A stretch of DNA of 16,674 bases from Euryarchaeota archaeon UBA346 (GTDB lineage: Archaea > Thermoplasmatota > E2 > DHVEG-1), in contig DAJP01000082.1 of assembly GCA_002496355.1 (NCBI GenBank), positions 717 through 17,390 of the forward strand. Reading direction: 5' to 3'. The position numbers were made by a program, and so were the translations under genes. The notes under the pieces were generated by a model. That model saw nothing but the letters and a program-made list of their open reading frames with translations. It had not been told where the DNA came from and ran no database searches. Every line of letters begins with the position of its first letter. The stretch's first letter is position 1. Of the stretch, positions 8,301-15,088 are shown in pieces.

Positions 8301-9363
8301 CCTTGGACAGTTCAAATGCGCTCTCCCACTTGGCGAAGCATATGAGTTGAATAACCAATCTGCTCGGCAACAACTCACCTACCGTATCATCCACCTTAAT
8401 GGCAACACCTATCTGCTCTCCGGGTTGAAAATCTCTGATTTGAATGCAATGATGTTCCCTGTGGTGATTGATCCCACATTGTCGGTTAATTCACTCTCTA
8501 ATGATGGATTTATCTCCAACTCGAGTACAACTTATAACACTGCCTGGGGTGCCTCCAGTGGTACCATAGACTGTTCATCACAATATCTGACGATAGGACA
8601 GAAAAAAGTAGCACTCGGTCCTACCTATTACGTCTACCGCGGGTTCGTCCTCTTCAACACCACTTCACTACCATCGAATGCGTACCTGGATAATGCGATA
8701 CTGTCTTTGTATAAGAAGGATGATTATTCAACCACGGATTTCTATCTCACCATCCAGAACGGGCAACCAACATATCCGCATAATCCTCTGCAAATCGGTG
8801 ATTATGCTAAGGGATATTACTCAGGGAACGGCGGGAGTCTCAACACGGTCAACTTTATGAACGGGCGGAACAACATCTCCCTCACTGAATTTGATTGGAT
8901 CAATGAAGCAGGGATCACCAAATTCTGCCTCCGCAGCAGCAGGGATATCAGTAGTACCGCTCCAACGGGAAATGAATATGTCAATGTGTATTCAGCCAAT
9001 GCTCCTTCTTCAGGATACGTTCCAAAGCTGATTATCACCTATCGGAACCAGTCGAAGATCAAGAACACAGGTGATACGGACATCCAGGGATATCTCTTAA
9101 TCCAGGTGCAATTCTACAATTCAACGCAAGGGAAATGGCTCGTGGATAACGACACCATCAATGAGACCACCCCACGGACCATCATCAGCGGCAATCAACT
9201 TGCACTCGACACAATCTTGAATGGTCATGTTAGAGCATCGGATCTGACCCATGGAGCAGGAACCTATCGAGTGTATGCTGCGTTCAGAGATCCTGAGGGC
9301 AACATCCTGCGGACAGATGACGATATATATCTTGAGGCTTGGTGGCAGTTCAATAAAACCTGA
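5296..9363 (+). CDS. M28-family-like secreted multidomain protein, main part (frameshifted at its 5' end)
   Basis: Continuous coding actually begins near 5254; the ATG at 5296 has no ribosome site. In residues counted from 5296: the end of a PA-like domain (GAIMC to YSLPIFSVSGTIGQML, about 75-130), an M28 peptidase-like domain (about 145-375), beta-rich linkers (385-650), an Ig-like domain (PPWITNVSEDP onward, 650-755), a module with YQENGIWTPINDTL (about 810), then PVVIDPTL (about 1055) leading into a DNRLRE-like carbohydrate-binding or adhesion module (GFVLFNTTSLPSNAYLDNAI to KLIITY, to about 1250), and a final beta domain. The gluzincin-like EE pair is present (GEEYG, 5962-5967) and so is a late His (GHHQVGGD, 6295-6300). 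The usual HxD is RMD, and the second metal Asp (D in IGFEQ) is Glu. Many N-x-S/T sites fit an extracellular protein. No membrane anchor or sorting signal is seen at the C-terminus (EAWWQFNKT). Surface degradation or adhesion is an inference. Confidence 0.8.
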   Translation: MDSNFSSVIEEIQSGSVFVADNIQDSETIVFSNCSGQSCCSGSDWVAVFYLESESDFSLPSFWLNLWLWSCCEKCKGAIMCNYNEDTHYMTYTVRGWSWFTGADLIYLNRYSLPIFSVSGTIGQMLNVMQESITVDGFITQEYKKQTEDDPGVISHNVVAYRNISQSPDNAIVVLSNRMDSWWAECPGDASTSGAILLGISKYMEDNDITPKYNLTFLFTTGEEYGMRGAQHYVDSHPKDEYNYKYWIGFEQLGFHYPSDAVHNLTLSTYNPDLYPYLCAIQNQTDYEDRMNSEYFQYINLASKTGWDGAEDYVWEDICDTILIEKEGDTWDGHHQVGGDYQEGDSLQYINRTDVNVTFELAWNMTKYFIVNPDCSFDEGVSYTTFDSPNDGDTLPDTIRAEFSINSILPSDKVMVNATLRDQNDNGAVVAWKVVNYTITTLSQSHPYNITITIPDTDAQGEYTLQLRLYNSTGRINKIVNSSDDEPNEIQESDSFHLYHPFGNPTPGDFSHSTEDIIRGSYFTANEYGTARNITAYVQANTSGSPVHSVCMIYRKNDSKLIGRTIEILPATGPTPQWRIYNFTEPYPVLEEGTEYVLVCWSDGPCNLYYDHIPWTTQGRYDSHTYGVPPDPAAFSLDTSYYSIYCGYRNDTNPPWITNVSEDPHIVGFGGNITISADVVDNESGVKNVTVVIGYPGGKSENNTMSLISNNTYQYVFDDSWLVGQYSYDIWAVDNYDNLVDEKKSSHFHVSAEASISIATLKDSYGGSQHINITDPPNPPENYTLVDRGSTWDSYYDAITGQNILEVGAGPINYQENGIWTPINDTLNQLAENHPAYVYGYRSGNNRGLYGAYFKSNAQLDWPVAFTYNKSNDPTIHAVRSKLVGVGYVDPQSNWAYQYLQNAQSSQGQINDCSITFPGVFSGTDVIWSYGNTGLKEEITLSNTTKTLLQNHPPSQYGLNDASSYLVFITKIDYQNLNLYDDSGMLTGNVTISDTGVDLKDALGQFKCALPLGEAYELNNQSARQQLTYRIIHLNGNTYLLSGLKISDLNAMMFPVVIDPTLSVNSLSNDGFISNSSTTYNTAWGASSGTIDCSSQYLTIGQKKVALGPTYYVYRGFVLFNTTSLPSNAYLDNAILSLYKKDDYSTTDFYLTIQNGQPTYPHNPLQIGDYAKGYYSGNGGSLNTVNFMNGRNNISLTEFDWINEAGITKFCLRSSRDISSTAPTGNEYVNVYSANAPSSGYVPKLIITYRNQSKIKNTGDTDIQGYLLIQVQFYNSTQGKWLVDNDTINETTPRTIISGNQLALDTILNGHVRASDLTHGAGTYRVYAAFRDPEGNILRTDDDIYLEAWWQFNKT

Positions 9364-9421
9364 CGAAGAAACAAACATGTTTTAAAATGGATGCCAGGAC
9401 ATTCATCCCTGACATTCTATA

Positions 9422-9428
9422 TTTTTTT
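9422..9428 (+). terminator. T7 run, putative terminator of the M28-like gene
   Basis: A T7 run about 60 nt downstream of the TGA in an AT-rich convergent gap. This matches archaeal U-run termination. Confidence 0.5.
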
Positions 9429-9470
9429 ACTTAATATGCAGAATATTTTATAAAAGTTTAGGCTTAAATT

Positions 9471-10148
9471 TTAGAGGAGCATCTTTTGTCGGACCTTCAT
9501 TTGAGAATCAAAGGTGTAGACAATGGGGACTCCTGTGGGGATTTCAACCTTCGGGATTTCTTCATCGGAGATGGTTTCAACGTATTTCGTGATGGACCGA
9601 AGGCTGTTCCCATGGGCAACGATCAGCACATTCTTGTTTGCTTGCAGCTCTGGTTCGATATTTTTTTTGTAATAGGGGATCGTGCGTTCGCAGGTGTCTT
9701 TGAGGCTTTCTCCACGAGGTGGGTTCACATCATAGCTGCGTCTCCAGAGATGGACCTGGGCTTCCCCGTATTTCTTCATAGTCTCCGCCTTGTTGAGTCC
9801 CTGCAGATCACCATAGTATCGTTCCGCAAGGTCCACGGATTGATAGATAGGAATCTCTTTTTCGCGAGGCCCAGCGTAATGTTCCCACGCATGGATTCTT
9901 CCGTCTTCGTGATAGAGGATCGGGATCCGTTCATCTGAGAGCTCCAGCAGGATGTAATGCATGGTCTGAATCGCCCTCATCAGATGGGAAACGTAGATGG
10001 TATCAAACCGGATGTCTTTGAGTTTCTTTCCCGCTGATGTGGCTTCCTGTCTTCCTTTTGCGGAGAGTGGGACATCCACCCAGCCGGTGAACCGGTTCTC
10101 AAGGTTCCATTGTGATTGCCCATGTCTGACCAATGCCAGTGTTGCCAC
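9471..10148 (-). CDS. gpmA: 2,3-bisphosphoglycerate-dependent phosphoglycerate mutase
   Basis: Interconverts 3- and 2-phosphoglycerate in glycolysis and gluconeogenesis in the cytoplasm. Diagnostic motifs: LVRHGQSQWN with the phosphorylated His, FTGWVDVPLSAKGRQEA, ERYYGDLQGLNKAET, WRRSYDVNPPRGESL and VAHGNSLRSITKYVE with the second catalytic His. The family usually has ERHYG; here it is ERYYG. At 225 aa it is slightly shorter than the typical 230-250. Two GTG starts compete: 10157 has almost no spacer to its ribosome site, while 10148 lies 6 nt after GAGGTG (10155-10160), so I chose 10148 (225 aa). It is the last gene of the minus-strand cluster, 13 nt after the carboxypeptidase stop, so probably co-transcribed. 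dPGM is sporadic in archaea, which often use the cofactor-independent enzyme. Confidence 0.93.
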   Translation of the reverse strand: MATLALVRHGQSQWNLENRFTGWVDVPLSAKGRQEATSAGKKLKDIRFDTIYVSHLMRAIQTMHYILLELSDERIPILYHEDGRIHAWEHYAGPREKEIPIYQSVDLAERYYGDLQGLNKAETMKKYGEAQVHLWRRSYDVNPPRGESLKDTCERTIPYYKKNIEPELQANKNVLIVAHGNSLRSITKYVETISDEEIPKVEIPTGVPIVYTFDSQMKVRQKMLL

Positions 10149-10154
10149 GTTTTT

Positions 10155-10160
10155 CACCTC
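10155..10160 (-). promoter_or_regulatory. Ribosome binding site that decides the gpmA start
   Basis: On the minus strand GAGGTG is followed by 6 nt and then GTG at 10148-10146. The upstream in-frame GTG at 10157-10155 is itself part of this site, which makes it a poor start codon. Confidence 0.65.
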
Positions 10161-10161
10161 T

Positions 10162-11664
10162 TTATACCTCGTACAAGGGATAGTATTTCTCTTTTAGATA
10201 TCCGATGAAGATTTTAGAATTTAACCCTTCCCCGCAGGTTTGTTTGATGATTTCATCCGCTGTCATCAGGGAACCATATTGGTAGACATGGTCGGAGAGC
10301 CATTGCAATATGTTTGAAAAATCACCTTGTGAAATCTCATCGTTGGCTGTCTGGTGTTCTTTTTTGAATTGTCTGAAGAGTTGTGAAGCGTACATGGTCC
10401 CGATGGCGTAGGTGGGGAAATATCCGAAGTCCCCTCCACTCCAGTGCATGTCCTGCAGGACACCTTCTCGATCATTTTTTGGGGTGATCCCTAAGAACTC
10501 GGTGACTTTCTGATTCCACCTTGCGGGTAGCTCCGCTACCGTGATCTTGTCCTCTAGAAGATCGAGCTCGAGCTCGAAGCGAAGGATCACATGCAGACAG
10601 TACGTCAATTCATCTGCTTCGGTTCTGATGAACGATGGTCTTACTTGGTTGACTGCTTGATACCATGTTTCGGTGTTCATGGTTTTACATTCATCCGGGG
10701 CGATCTTTTGGAATAACGGGGAGAAGAAGCTCCAAAATGGTTTACTTCGTGCGATCATGTTCTCCCAGAACCGGGATTGTGATTCATGGATCCCCAAGGA
10801 GGGTGCATTTGATATGATGGTGTCTTTGTATTCTCCTTTGAGGATCCCCAGTTCATAGAGAGCATGGCCTGCCTCATGTGCTGTGGAGAAAAAAGAGGAG
10901 AAGAATCCTCCTCGTTCGTAGTTGGTCGTGAATCTGACATCATCGTCTCCCATGGAGGTGGTGAAGGGATGCGTGGAGATATCAAGGCGTGCTCGGTCGA
11001 AGGGGATGTTCATGTGTTTTAACAAGATGCTGCAGGACTCTTTTTGTTGGATGCTGTTCAAAGTGAGCGGTACCGGTCGTTGTCTTTGGTACAGTTCGGT
11101 TGTGGTGATGGTCTGGAGGAGTTCGACGAGTTGTTTTCGGAGGATGGAAAATTCTTTTTGCAGGACCTCAACAGTCATGCCTTCTTCATAATCATCCAGC
11201 AAGGTGTTGTATGGATGACCGGGGAGTTTGATGTAGTCGTAGTATTGTTTTTCAAGCTCAACGATCTGTTCAAGGTGTGGTTGGAACAAGGTGAAGTCGT
11301 TTTTTTCTCGCGCCTCTTGCCAAATGCCGTATGCTATCGATGTGGTTCTGGTCATTTTTTCGACGAACTCTGCTGGGAGTTTTCGCGCTTTTTCGACATC
11401 GCGGAGCAATTTTGTGACCACTAGGCTGTCTTTTTTTGTCAGGCTGTTTGCGACATCGTTGAGTTTCTTAAGATGGTTGTAGAGTGTCTCTGACGTCACG
11501 CGTTCATGGACGAGGCGTGAGACAAGGGAGAGTTGCTCTGCTCGTTCTTCGCTTCCTTTTGATGGCATGTAGGTCATCTGGTCCCATCCGAGCAGTGCGG
11601 CGATACCTCCATAGATGGATACTTCTTTTTGTTCCTTATAGATATAATTCAGTGATTCCTTCAT
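10162..11664 (-). CDS. Metallocarboxypeptidase Taq (M32 family)
   Basis: Zinc-dependent cytoplasmic carboxypeptidase that trims residues from peptide C-termini, 500 aa, the usual full length. The HEXXH site is HEAGH (His263, Glu264, His267) within FFSTAHEAGHALYELG, and the third ligand is the Glu of HESQSRFWEN (Glu294). Other M32 signatures are VRPSFIRTEADELTYCLHVI (about 341-360), the DMHWSGGDFGYFPTYAIGTM stretch (about 405-424) and a Thr-rich loop near STHPFTTSMGDDDVRFTT. The ATG at 11664 is preceded by GGAGAGAAACCT. It lies 18 nt after the exonuclease III gene and just before gpmA, consistent with one operon. Likely role: peptide recycling in a protein-degrading lifestyle; the lifestyle is an inference. 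Confidence 0.95.
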   Translation of the reverse strand: MKESLNYIYKEQKEVSIYGGIAALLGWDQMTYMPSKGSEERAEQLSLVSRLVHERVTSETLYNHLKKLNDVANSLTKKDSLVVTKLLRDVEKARKLPAEFVEKMTRTTSIAYGIWQEAREKNDFTLFQPHLEQIVELEKQYYDYIKLPGHPYNTLLDDYEEGMTVEVLQKEFSILRKQLVELLQTITTTELYQRQRPVPLTLNSIQQKESCSILLKHMNIPFDRARLDISTHPFTTSMGDDDVRFTTNYERGGFFSSFFSTAHEAGHALYELGILKGEYKDTIISNAPSLGIHESQSRFWENMIARSKPFWSFFSPLFQKIAPDECKTMNTETWYQAVNQVRPSFIRTEADELTYCLHVILRFELELDLLEDKITVAELPARWNQKVTEFLGITPKNDREGVLQDMHWSGGDFGYFPTYAIGTMYASQLFRQFKKEHQTANDEISQGDFSNILQWLSDHVYQYGSLMTADEIIKQTCGEGLNSKIFIGYLKEKYYPLYEV

Positions 11665-11682
11665 AGGTTTCTCTCCTTTTTT

Positions 11683-12447
11683 TCAGAGGGTGATTTCAAT
11701 GCCGACCGGGCAATGATCTGATCCCATGACATCTTGGTTGATGAACGCGTTTGTTATTTTCGGAATGAACTCTTTGTTGACAAAGAAATAATCGATCCTC
11801 CAGCCGACATTGCGTAATCGTGCAGCGGTCTTCAAGTCCCACCAGGAGTACTGGTTCGGTTCTGAGTGGAAATGACGAAAGGTGTCGGTATAGCCGTGGT
11901 CGATGAATGTGTCGATCCATGCGCGTTCCACGGGCATGAACCCTGAGATATGCTCGTTTTCCTTTGGGCGGGCAAGGTCTATTTCTTTATGTGCGGTGTT
12001 CAGATCACCGCAGACGATGATGTTTTGTTTTTTTGTCTTAAGGTTGTCTGCGTAGCTGAGGAACTCGTCATAGAAATCGAGTTTGAACTGGAGTCGTTCC
12101 TTGTTTTTTTTACCATTGGGAAAGTAGATATTAAATAAAGTAAAGGAAGGATATGTGGAGATCAGGATGCGTCCTTCATTGTCGAACTCTTCTTTTCCAA
12201 AGCCGTTTGTGACAGTGAGCGGTTTTTGCTTTGAGAAGGTTGCGACCCCACTGTAGCCTTTTCTTTCTGCGGGGTTCCAGGAGAGATAGTAGCCTGGGAC
12301 GTTTCTGAGATGGGGTGGGAGCTGCTCTGGTGTTGCTTTTATCTCCTGGAGGCACATGATGTCTGGGGATTCTTTCATGAGCCAGGGGAAGAACCCTTTT
12401 TTATCGATCGCTCTGATTCCATTGACGTTCCAGCAGAGTATTTTCAT
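11683..12447 (-). CDS. xthA: Exodeoxyribonuclease III / AP endonuclease family protein
   Basis: Mg-dependent phosphodiesterase of base-excision repair that cuts at abasic sites and may trim 3' ends, 254 aa, typical length. Conserved motifs: KILCWNVNGIRA (Asn7 region), CLQEIKA (Glu35), NIYFPNG (Tyr108), VCGDLNTAHKEIDLARPK (Asp148, Asn150), YSWWDLKTAARLRNVGWRIDY and GSDHCPVGIEI (Asp244, His245). All active-site positions of the family are present. The start at 12447 has a GGAGGC ribosome site 8 nt upstream, and a TATA-like AATATAAAGG lies 54-63 nt upstream. It sits between the RNA methyltransferase and carboxypeptidase genes. Whether AP endonuclease or exonuclease activity dominates cannot be told from sequence. 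Confidence 0.95.
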   Translation of the reverse strand: MKILCWNVNGIRAIDKKGFFPWLMKESPDIMCLQEIKATPEQLPPHLRNVPGYYLSWNPAERKGYSGVATFSKQKPLTVTNGFGKEEFDNEGRILISTYPSFTLFNIYFPNGKKNKERLQFKLDFYDEFLSYADNLKTKKQNIIVCGDLNTAHKEIDLARPKENEHISGFMPVERAWIDTFIDHGYTDTFRHFHSEPNQYSWWDLKTAARLRNVGWRIDYFFVNKEFIPKITNAFINQDVMGSDHCPVGIEITL

Positions 12448-12500
12448 CTGAGAATGCCTCCGTTGTTTTTTCTTTCGGAATTATTCAGTATTTCATTTTC

Positions 12501-12510
12501 CCTTTATATT
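12501..12510 (-). promoter_or_regulatory. Possible internal TATA box before xthA
   Basis: The minus strand reads AATATAAAGG in the 78-bp gap between the methyltransferase stop and the xthA start. The predicted start site is near 12480, leaving a leader of about 35 nt that contains the GGAGGC site. It could give xthA, the carboxypeptidase and gpmA a promoter independent of the first gene. Confidence 0.4.
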
Positions 12511-12525
12511 GTTTTGAATAGAATG

Positions 12526-13746
12526 TTATGCGGTGCGTTGGAGGAGTGCGATGTAGAACCCATCGGTTAGATTGATGTCAGGCCAATATCGTTTTTCATC
12601 TAAGAGGCGAAAGTCGTTGTGGTTCTTGAGGAATTGTTGGATCTGCTTTTCTCCTTCGGAGGGCAGGATGCTGCAGACGGAATACACCATGGTGCCTTGA
12701 GGCTTGAGGAGTGTACAATAGTTTTCTAGGAGCTCCTGCTGTAGGTTTTTCAGTCTGATGAGGTCCTTTTCGGTCAGTTTCCATCGGATGTCCGGGTTTC
12801 TCCGTAGCGTCCCCAGCCCGGAGCAGGGGACATCCAGCAGCAGTCGGTCAGCGGTTCCTTTTATTCTTTTGTAGATTTTTGTGGAGATGATGAGTCGTGT
12901 CTCTATGGTATCCACCCCTGCCTTTGCCGCTCGTTTTCGAAGTTGTTGTAATCGCCATTCTTGAGTATCCATGGCGATGATCTTCCCTTTGTTCTGTAGT
13001 AATGCAGCGAGATGGAGTGTTTTGCTACCCTCCCCTGCACAAGCGTCGATCACCCGCATCCCTGGATGGGGATCAAGAATCCTGCTAGTCATCTGCGAGG
13101 CAGCGTCCTGGACTTCGAAGAGTCCGGCAGTATAACTGGGGAGTTTGAAGACATTTGTTTTTTCTTTGATGAGCAGTGCGTCTGGGTTACCTTCGATTGG
13201 TTCAGCGATGATTCCTTCTTTGCGGAGGATCGAGAGTAGCTCTTTTGGTGTTGTTTTCAGGCTGTTTACTCTGATGAAAAGCTCAGGTTTTGTATTCAGA
13301 GCGGCAAGGGATGGTTCCCAGCGGATACCCAGTTCTTTTTCTCCTTGGATATCAAGCCAGTCTGGGATGGACTCACGTAACGCCCGTGAACGTTTTGTGG
13401 ATTGTATCCGTTGGAACAGCTGTGGTGTGTCTAAGCCTTTTTTGTTCTGAAGAGCAGTGAGATCTCCTTTCTTTGAAAACAGATAGATGGTGAGGAGCTT
13501 TAGGAGCTCTTCCTGATTCGGTGATGGTTCTTTGTCGAGGATGTACCAGAGTGGCCTCCACCATCGGATGAGATCATAGATGGTGTCAGAAAACACTGCT
13601 CGTGTGTCGTCTTCCCAGTCTGGATGAAGTTTAAGAGTCTGTTCGATTGCCTTAGTCGCATACAGGTTCTTCCAGAAAACCGTCTGTATAGTTTCTGTGA
13701 TTGCGGGGCTAAGTTCTTGAAGTGTTTCTCGTAAGAGTGTCGTCAT
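12526..13746 (-). CDS. RNA m5C methyltransferase, RsmB/NOL1/NOP2/Sun family
   Basis: S-adenosylmethionine-dependent cytosine-C5 methyltransferase acting on RNA, 406 aa. Residues 1-130 look helical and could be a NusB-like domain, as in bacterial RsmB; the catalytic part begins near 150. Motif I is VIDACAGEGSKTLHLA (232-247); this is a Gly-Glu-Gly variant of the usual CAAPGGKT. Two catalytic Cys are present, in DVPCSGLGTLRRNPDIRW (Cys308) and YSVCSILPSEGE (Cys358). FEVQDAASQM (211-220) and the terminal DGFYIALLQR are also typical. The target (16S rRNA C967-like, or a tRNA) is not identifiable, so no symbol is given. It is the first gene of the minus-strand cluster, with a TATA box about 32 nt upstream of the ATG and AGGAAG as ribosome site. 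Confidence 0.9.
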   Translation of the reverse strand: MTTLLRETLQELSPAITETIQTVFWKNLYATKAIEQTLKLHPDWEDDTRAVFSDTIYDLIRWWRPLWYILDKEPSPNQEELLKLLTIYLFSKKGDLTALQNKKGLDTPQLFQRIQSTKRSRALRESIPDWLDIQGEKELGIRWEPSLAALNTKPELFIRVNSLKTTPKELLSILRKEGIIAEPIEGNPDALLIKEKTNVFKLPSYTAGLFEVQDAASQMTSRILDPHPGMRVIDACAGEGSKTLHLAALLQNKGKIIAMDTQEWRLQQLRKRAAKAGVDTIETRLIISTKIYKRIKGTADRLLLDVPCSGLGTLRRNPDIRWKLTEKDLIRLKNLQQELLENYCTLLKPQGTMVYSVCSILPSEGEKQIQQFLKNHNDFRLLDEKRYWPDINLTDGFYIALLQRTA

Positions 13747-13775
13747 AGGGGTTTTCTTCCTGTTCTATCATCTGT

Positions 13776-13785
13776 CATATTTAAG
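13776..13785 (-). promoter_or_regulatory. Putative TATA box for the methyltransferase-to-gpmA cluster
   Basis: The minus strand reads CTTAAATATG, centred about 34 nt upstream of the methyltransferase ATG. The expected start site near 13755 leaves about 10 nt of leader. Confidence 0.45.
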
Positions 13786-13834
13786 TGATTATTAAATTCA
13801 TTCGCTTTCAGTTGTTCTTAAAAATAAGATTCAA

Positions 13835-13847
13835 TAATATATTTATA
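13835..13847 (+). promoter_or_regulatory. Putative TATA box of the secreted protein at 13887
   Basis: The plus strand reads AATATATTTATAG. A start site near 13867 would leave a leader of about 20 nt containing GGGGGA at 13875-13880. A second AT-rich box (ATTATATAAAATAA, 13858-13871) is too close to the GTG for a leader, unless the transcript is leaderless. Confidence 0.45.
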
Positions 13848-13886
13848 GGAGAACAATATTATATAAAATAATACGGGGGAAAGACA

Positions 13887-14801
13887 GTGGATAAAAAAAG
13901 AATCATAATGGTAATCATTCTCCTCTTGATTGTAACAAGTGGTGCTTCAGCCACTGCATTCAAATTCGATGGGACGAAACCATCGTTCCATGGGTTAAAC
14001 AAGGATTTTTCAAATAAGGGATGGTTTTCTCTGGATAGTGTAATAGTCATTTCTTGGAATGCGAATGATACACAGACACCACTTGAACCAGGGGGAGCAC
14101 CCCGGATTGTGAACCTCTCGGTCACTTATCTCACTACTCTTTCCTATCCCCTTATAGGTAAGATAATTCTGTATTACTGCATTGTCACACACCAGTATGT
14201 CACAGTCACAATGGATCTTGGAGAGATCCCAAGTTGGAGTACAGCGTCTCTTTCAACTTCTGAGATACAATTTCCTGTGAGTCAAACTCCTTCTTCACAG
14301 ATCGTCTCTCTTTCTATTGCAGTGGATGAGCATGCCCCTGCTTATAGGCTCTGTGCGATCCCGATTCAGACAGAAGCAAAAACGCTCCATGGTCCATTTG
14401 GTCTTATACCTCTAGTGAATGGATGCACCCAGGCATGTACATTGAATTGTTTACCAGGGTACCTCCCTCATATCATCGTCGAACCCGAGAGTGATCATAT
14501 GGATGTCATCCCTGGCGAGATGTCGCATCTGTATTTCAATATCATAAATCATGGAAATGCGAGAACGGTTGTAAGAGCAGAAATCATTGATTCCCCTGGG
14601 AATGATTGGAATATATTGATCACTGATGATATTATCTTAGACGAGAATGGCAGTAATTTCATGTTTCTCATGGTGACACCACCATTTGATTTCTCTGGGA
14701 CTGACACCATAACAGCTTCCTTTACACCCTACAAATCTGATGATATGTCCCAGTATGGGGCACCAGTGAATGTCACCATCGCGGTCATCTTTGAGCCGTA
14801 A
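13887..14801 (+). CDS. Secreted protein of unknown function with C-terminal Ig-like domain
   Basis: I do not recognise the family. The 304-aa product starts with GTG at 13887, 6 nt after GGGGGA, and has a signal peptide (DKKRIIMVIILLLIVTSGAS). The middle is beta-rich with no obvious catalytic motif. It contains a small Cys cluster at about residues 178-192 (NGCTQACTLNCLPGYLP). Residues about 195-304 form a beta-sandwich-like region (HMDVIPGEMSHLYFNIINHG to VNVTIAVIFEP) like the NEW3/CARDB-type Ig domains of archaeal surface proteins. There is no transmembrane or sorting segment at the C-terminus. It is monocistronic: divergent from the methyltransferase cluster and closed by a T8 run 10 nt after its stop. 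Confidence 0.75.
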   Translation: MDKKRIIMVIILLLIVTSGASATAFKFDGTKPSFHGLNKDFSNKGWFSLDSVIVISWNANDTQTPLEPGGAPRIVNLSVTYLTTLSYPLIGKIILYYCIVTHQYVTVTMDLGEIPSWSTASLSTSEIQFPVSQTPSSQIVSLSIAVDEHAPAYRLCAIPIQTEAKTLHGPFGLIPLVNGCTQACTLNCLPGYLPHIIVEPESDHMDVIPGEMSHLYFNIINHGNARTVVRAEIIDSPGNDWNILITDDIILDENGSNFMFLMVTPPFDFSGTDTITASFTPYKSDDMSQYGAPVNVTIAVIFEP

Positions 14802-14810
14802 TACCACGAA

Positions 14811-14818
14811 TTTTTTTT
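14811..14818 (+). terminator. T8 run after the secreted protein gene
   Basis: T8 begins 10 nt after the TAA at 14799-14801. It separates this gene from the promoter element that starts at 14831. Confidence 0.6.
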
Positions 14819-14821
14819 AGC

Positions 14822-14862
14822 AAACATCGATGAATACTTTCACTCACCCCCACTCGATGTTT
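14822..14862. repeat. 9-bp inverted repeat bracketing the promoter element
   Basis: AAACATCGA (14822-14830) and TCGATGTTT (14854-14862) are perfect reverse complements separated by 23 nt. The right arm ends inside the TATA box (TTTATAAG). The arrangement resembles an operator. The first copy of the element, at 4392, lacks such flanking arms. Confidence 0.7.
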
Positions 14863-14868
14863 ATAAGC
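14831..14868 (+). promoter_or_regulatory. Second copy of the shared element plus TATA box
   Basis: TGAATACTTTCA, CTC, ACCCCCA (14831-14852) is followed after 9 nt by TATAAGC (14862-14868). It matches 19 of 22 bases of the element at 4392-4413, with identical spacing to the TATA box. The predicted start site is near 14889. No good protein start follows within 100 nt, which suggests a non-coding transcript. Confidence 0.65.
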
Positions 14869-14888
14869 TAGGACGACCCTTCTCTAAT

Positions 14889-14988
14889 TAATTGACTTGA
14901 AGTTACGGAGGATCTGCCAGCCGCGGTTGCTGGCATATCTGCCACTTTCCATTTCCCTTTGCATCCCATCCCTCTCTTCTTTTTTTTC
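14889..14988 (+). ncRNA. Candidate structured small RNA of about 100 nt
   Basis: A predicted start site about 25 nt after the TATA box, a long stem-loop and a terminal T-run delimit a transcript of about 100 nt. The stem pairs 14907-14921 with 14929-14943 over 15 positions: 12 Watson-Crick pairs, one G-U and two mismatches, closing a 7-nt loop CGCGGTT. A pyrimidine-rich tail runs to T8 at 14980-14987. There is no ATG in the region. A GGAGG in the 5' arm is followed only by a distant TTG. The ends are inferred. I cannot assign it to a known RNA class: no C/D boxes, no tRNA or SRP features. Confidence 0.45.
14980..14987 (+). terminator. T8 run ending the candidate small RNA
   Basis: T8 lies inside a longer pyrimidine tract (14973-14993), upstream of the next gene's TATA box at 15007. 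Confidence 0.5.
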
Positions 14989-15006
14989 CTTTTCATCCAA
15001 AAGAGT

Positions 15007-15019
15007 TTTATATATAAAT
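15007..15019 (+). promoter_or_regulatory. TATA box of the small Cys-rich protein and probably the isoprenoid genes
   Basis: TTTATATATAAAT preceded by purine-rich CAAAAGAG, a plausible BRE. The predicted start site is near 15038, giving a leader of about 50 nt. I see no convincing TATA box directly before the kinase gene, so this promoter may serve all three plus-strand genes. Confidence 0.6.
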
Positions 15020-15088
15020 CTCATAAAGAAATGTGATCACAACCGAAAACATGGAAGTGGTTTAGGAGGAGTACGTATTTCAGAAAAA

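Noticed and set aside
9446..9938. A plus-strand 150-codon frame opposite gpmA, with a TATA-like TTTTATAAAAG, a GAGGAG and a TTG start
   Set aside because: It lies fully antisense to a gene with all phosphoglycerate mutase motifs, its own composition is not protein-like, and the signals can arise by chance in this AT-rich gap.
14915..14928. CCAGCCGCGGT resembling the conserved 16S rRNA 530 loop
   Set aside because: The match is about ten bases, with no rRNA sequence on either side; it is part of a local hairpin.
14897..15088. Upstream extension of the small Cys-rich protein
   Set aside because: It runs through the small-RNA hairpin, a T8 run and the gene's own TATA box, and its hydrophobic look comes from the pyrimidine tract.
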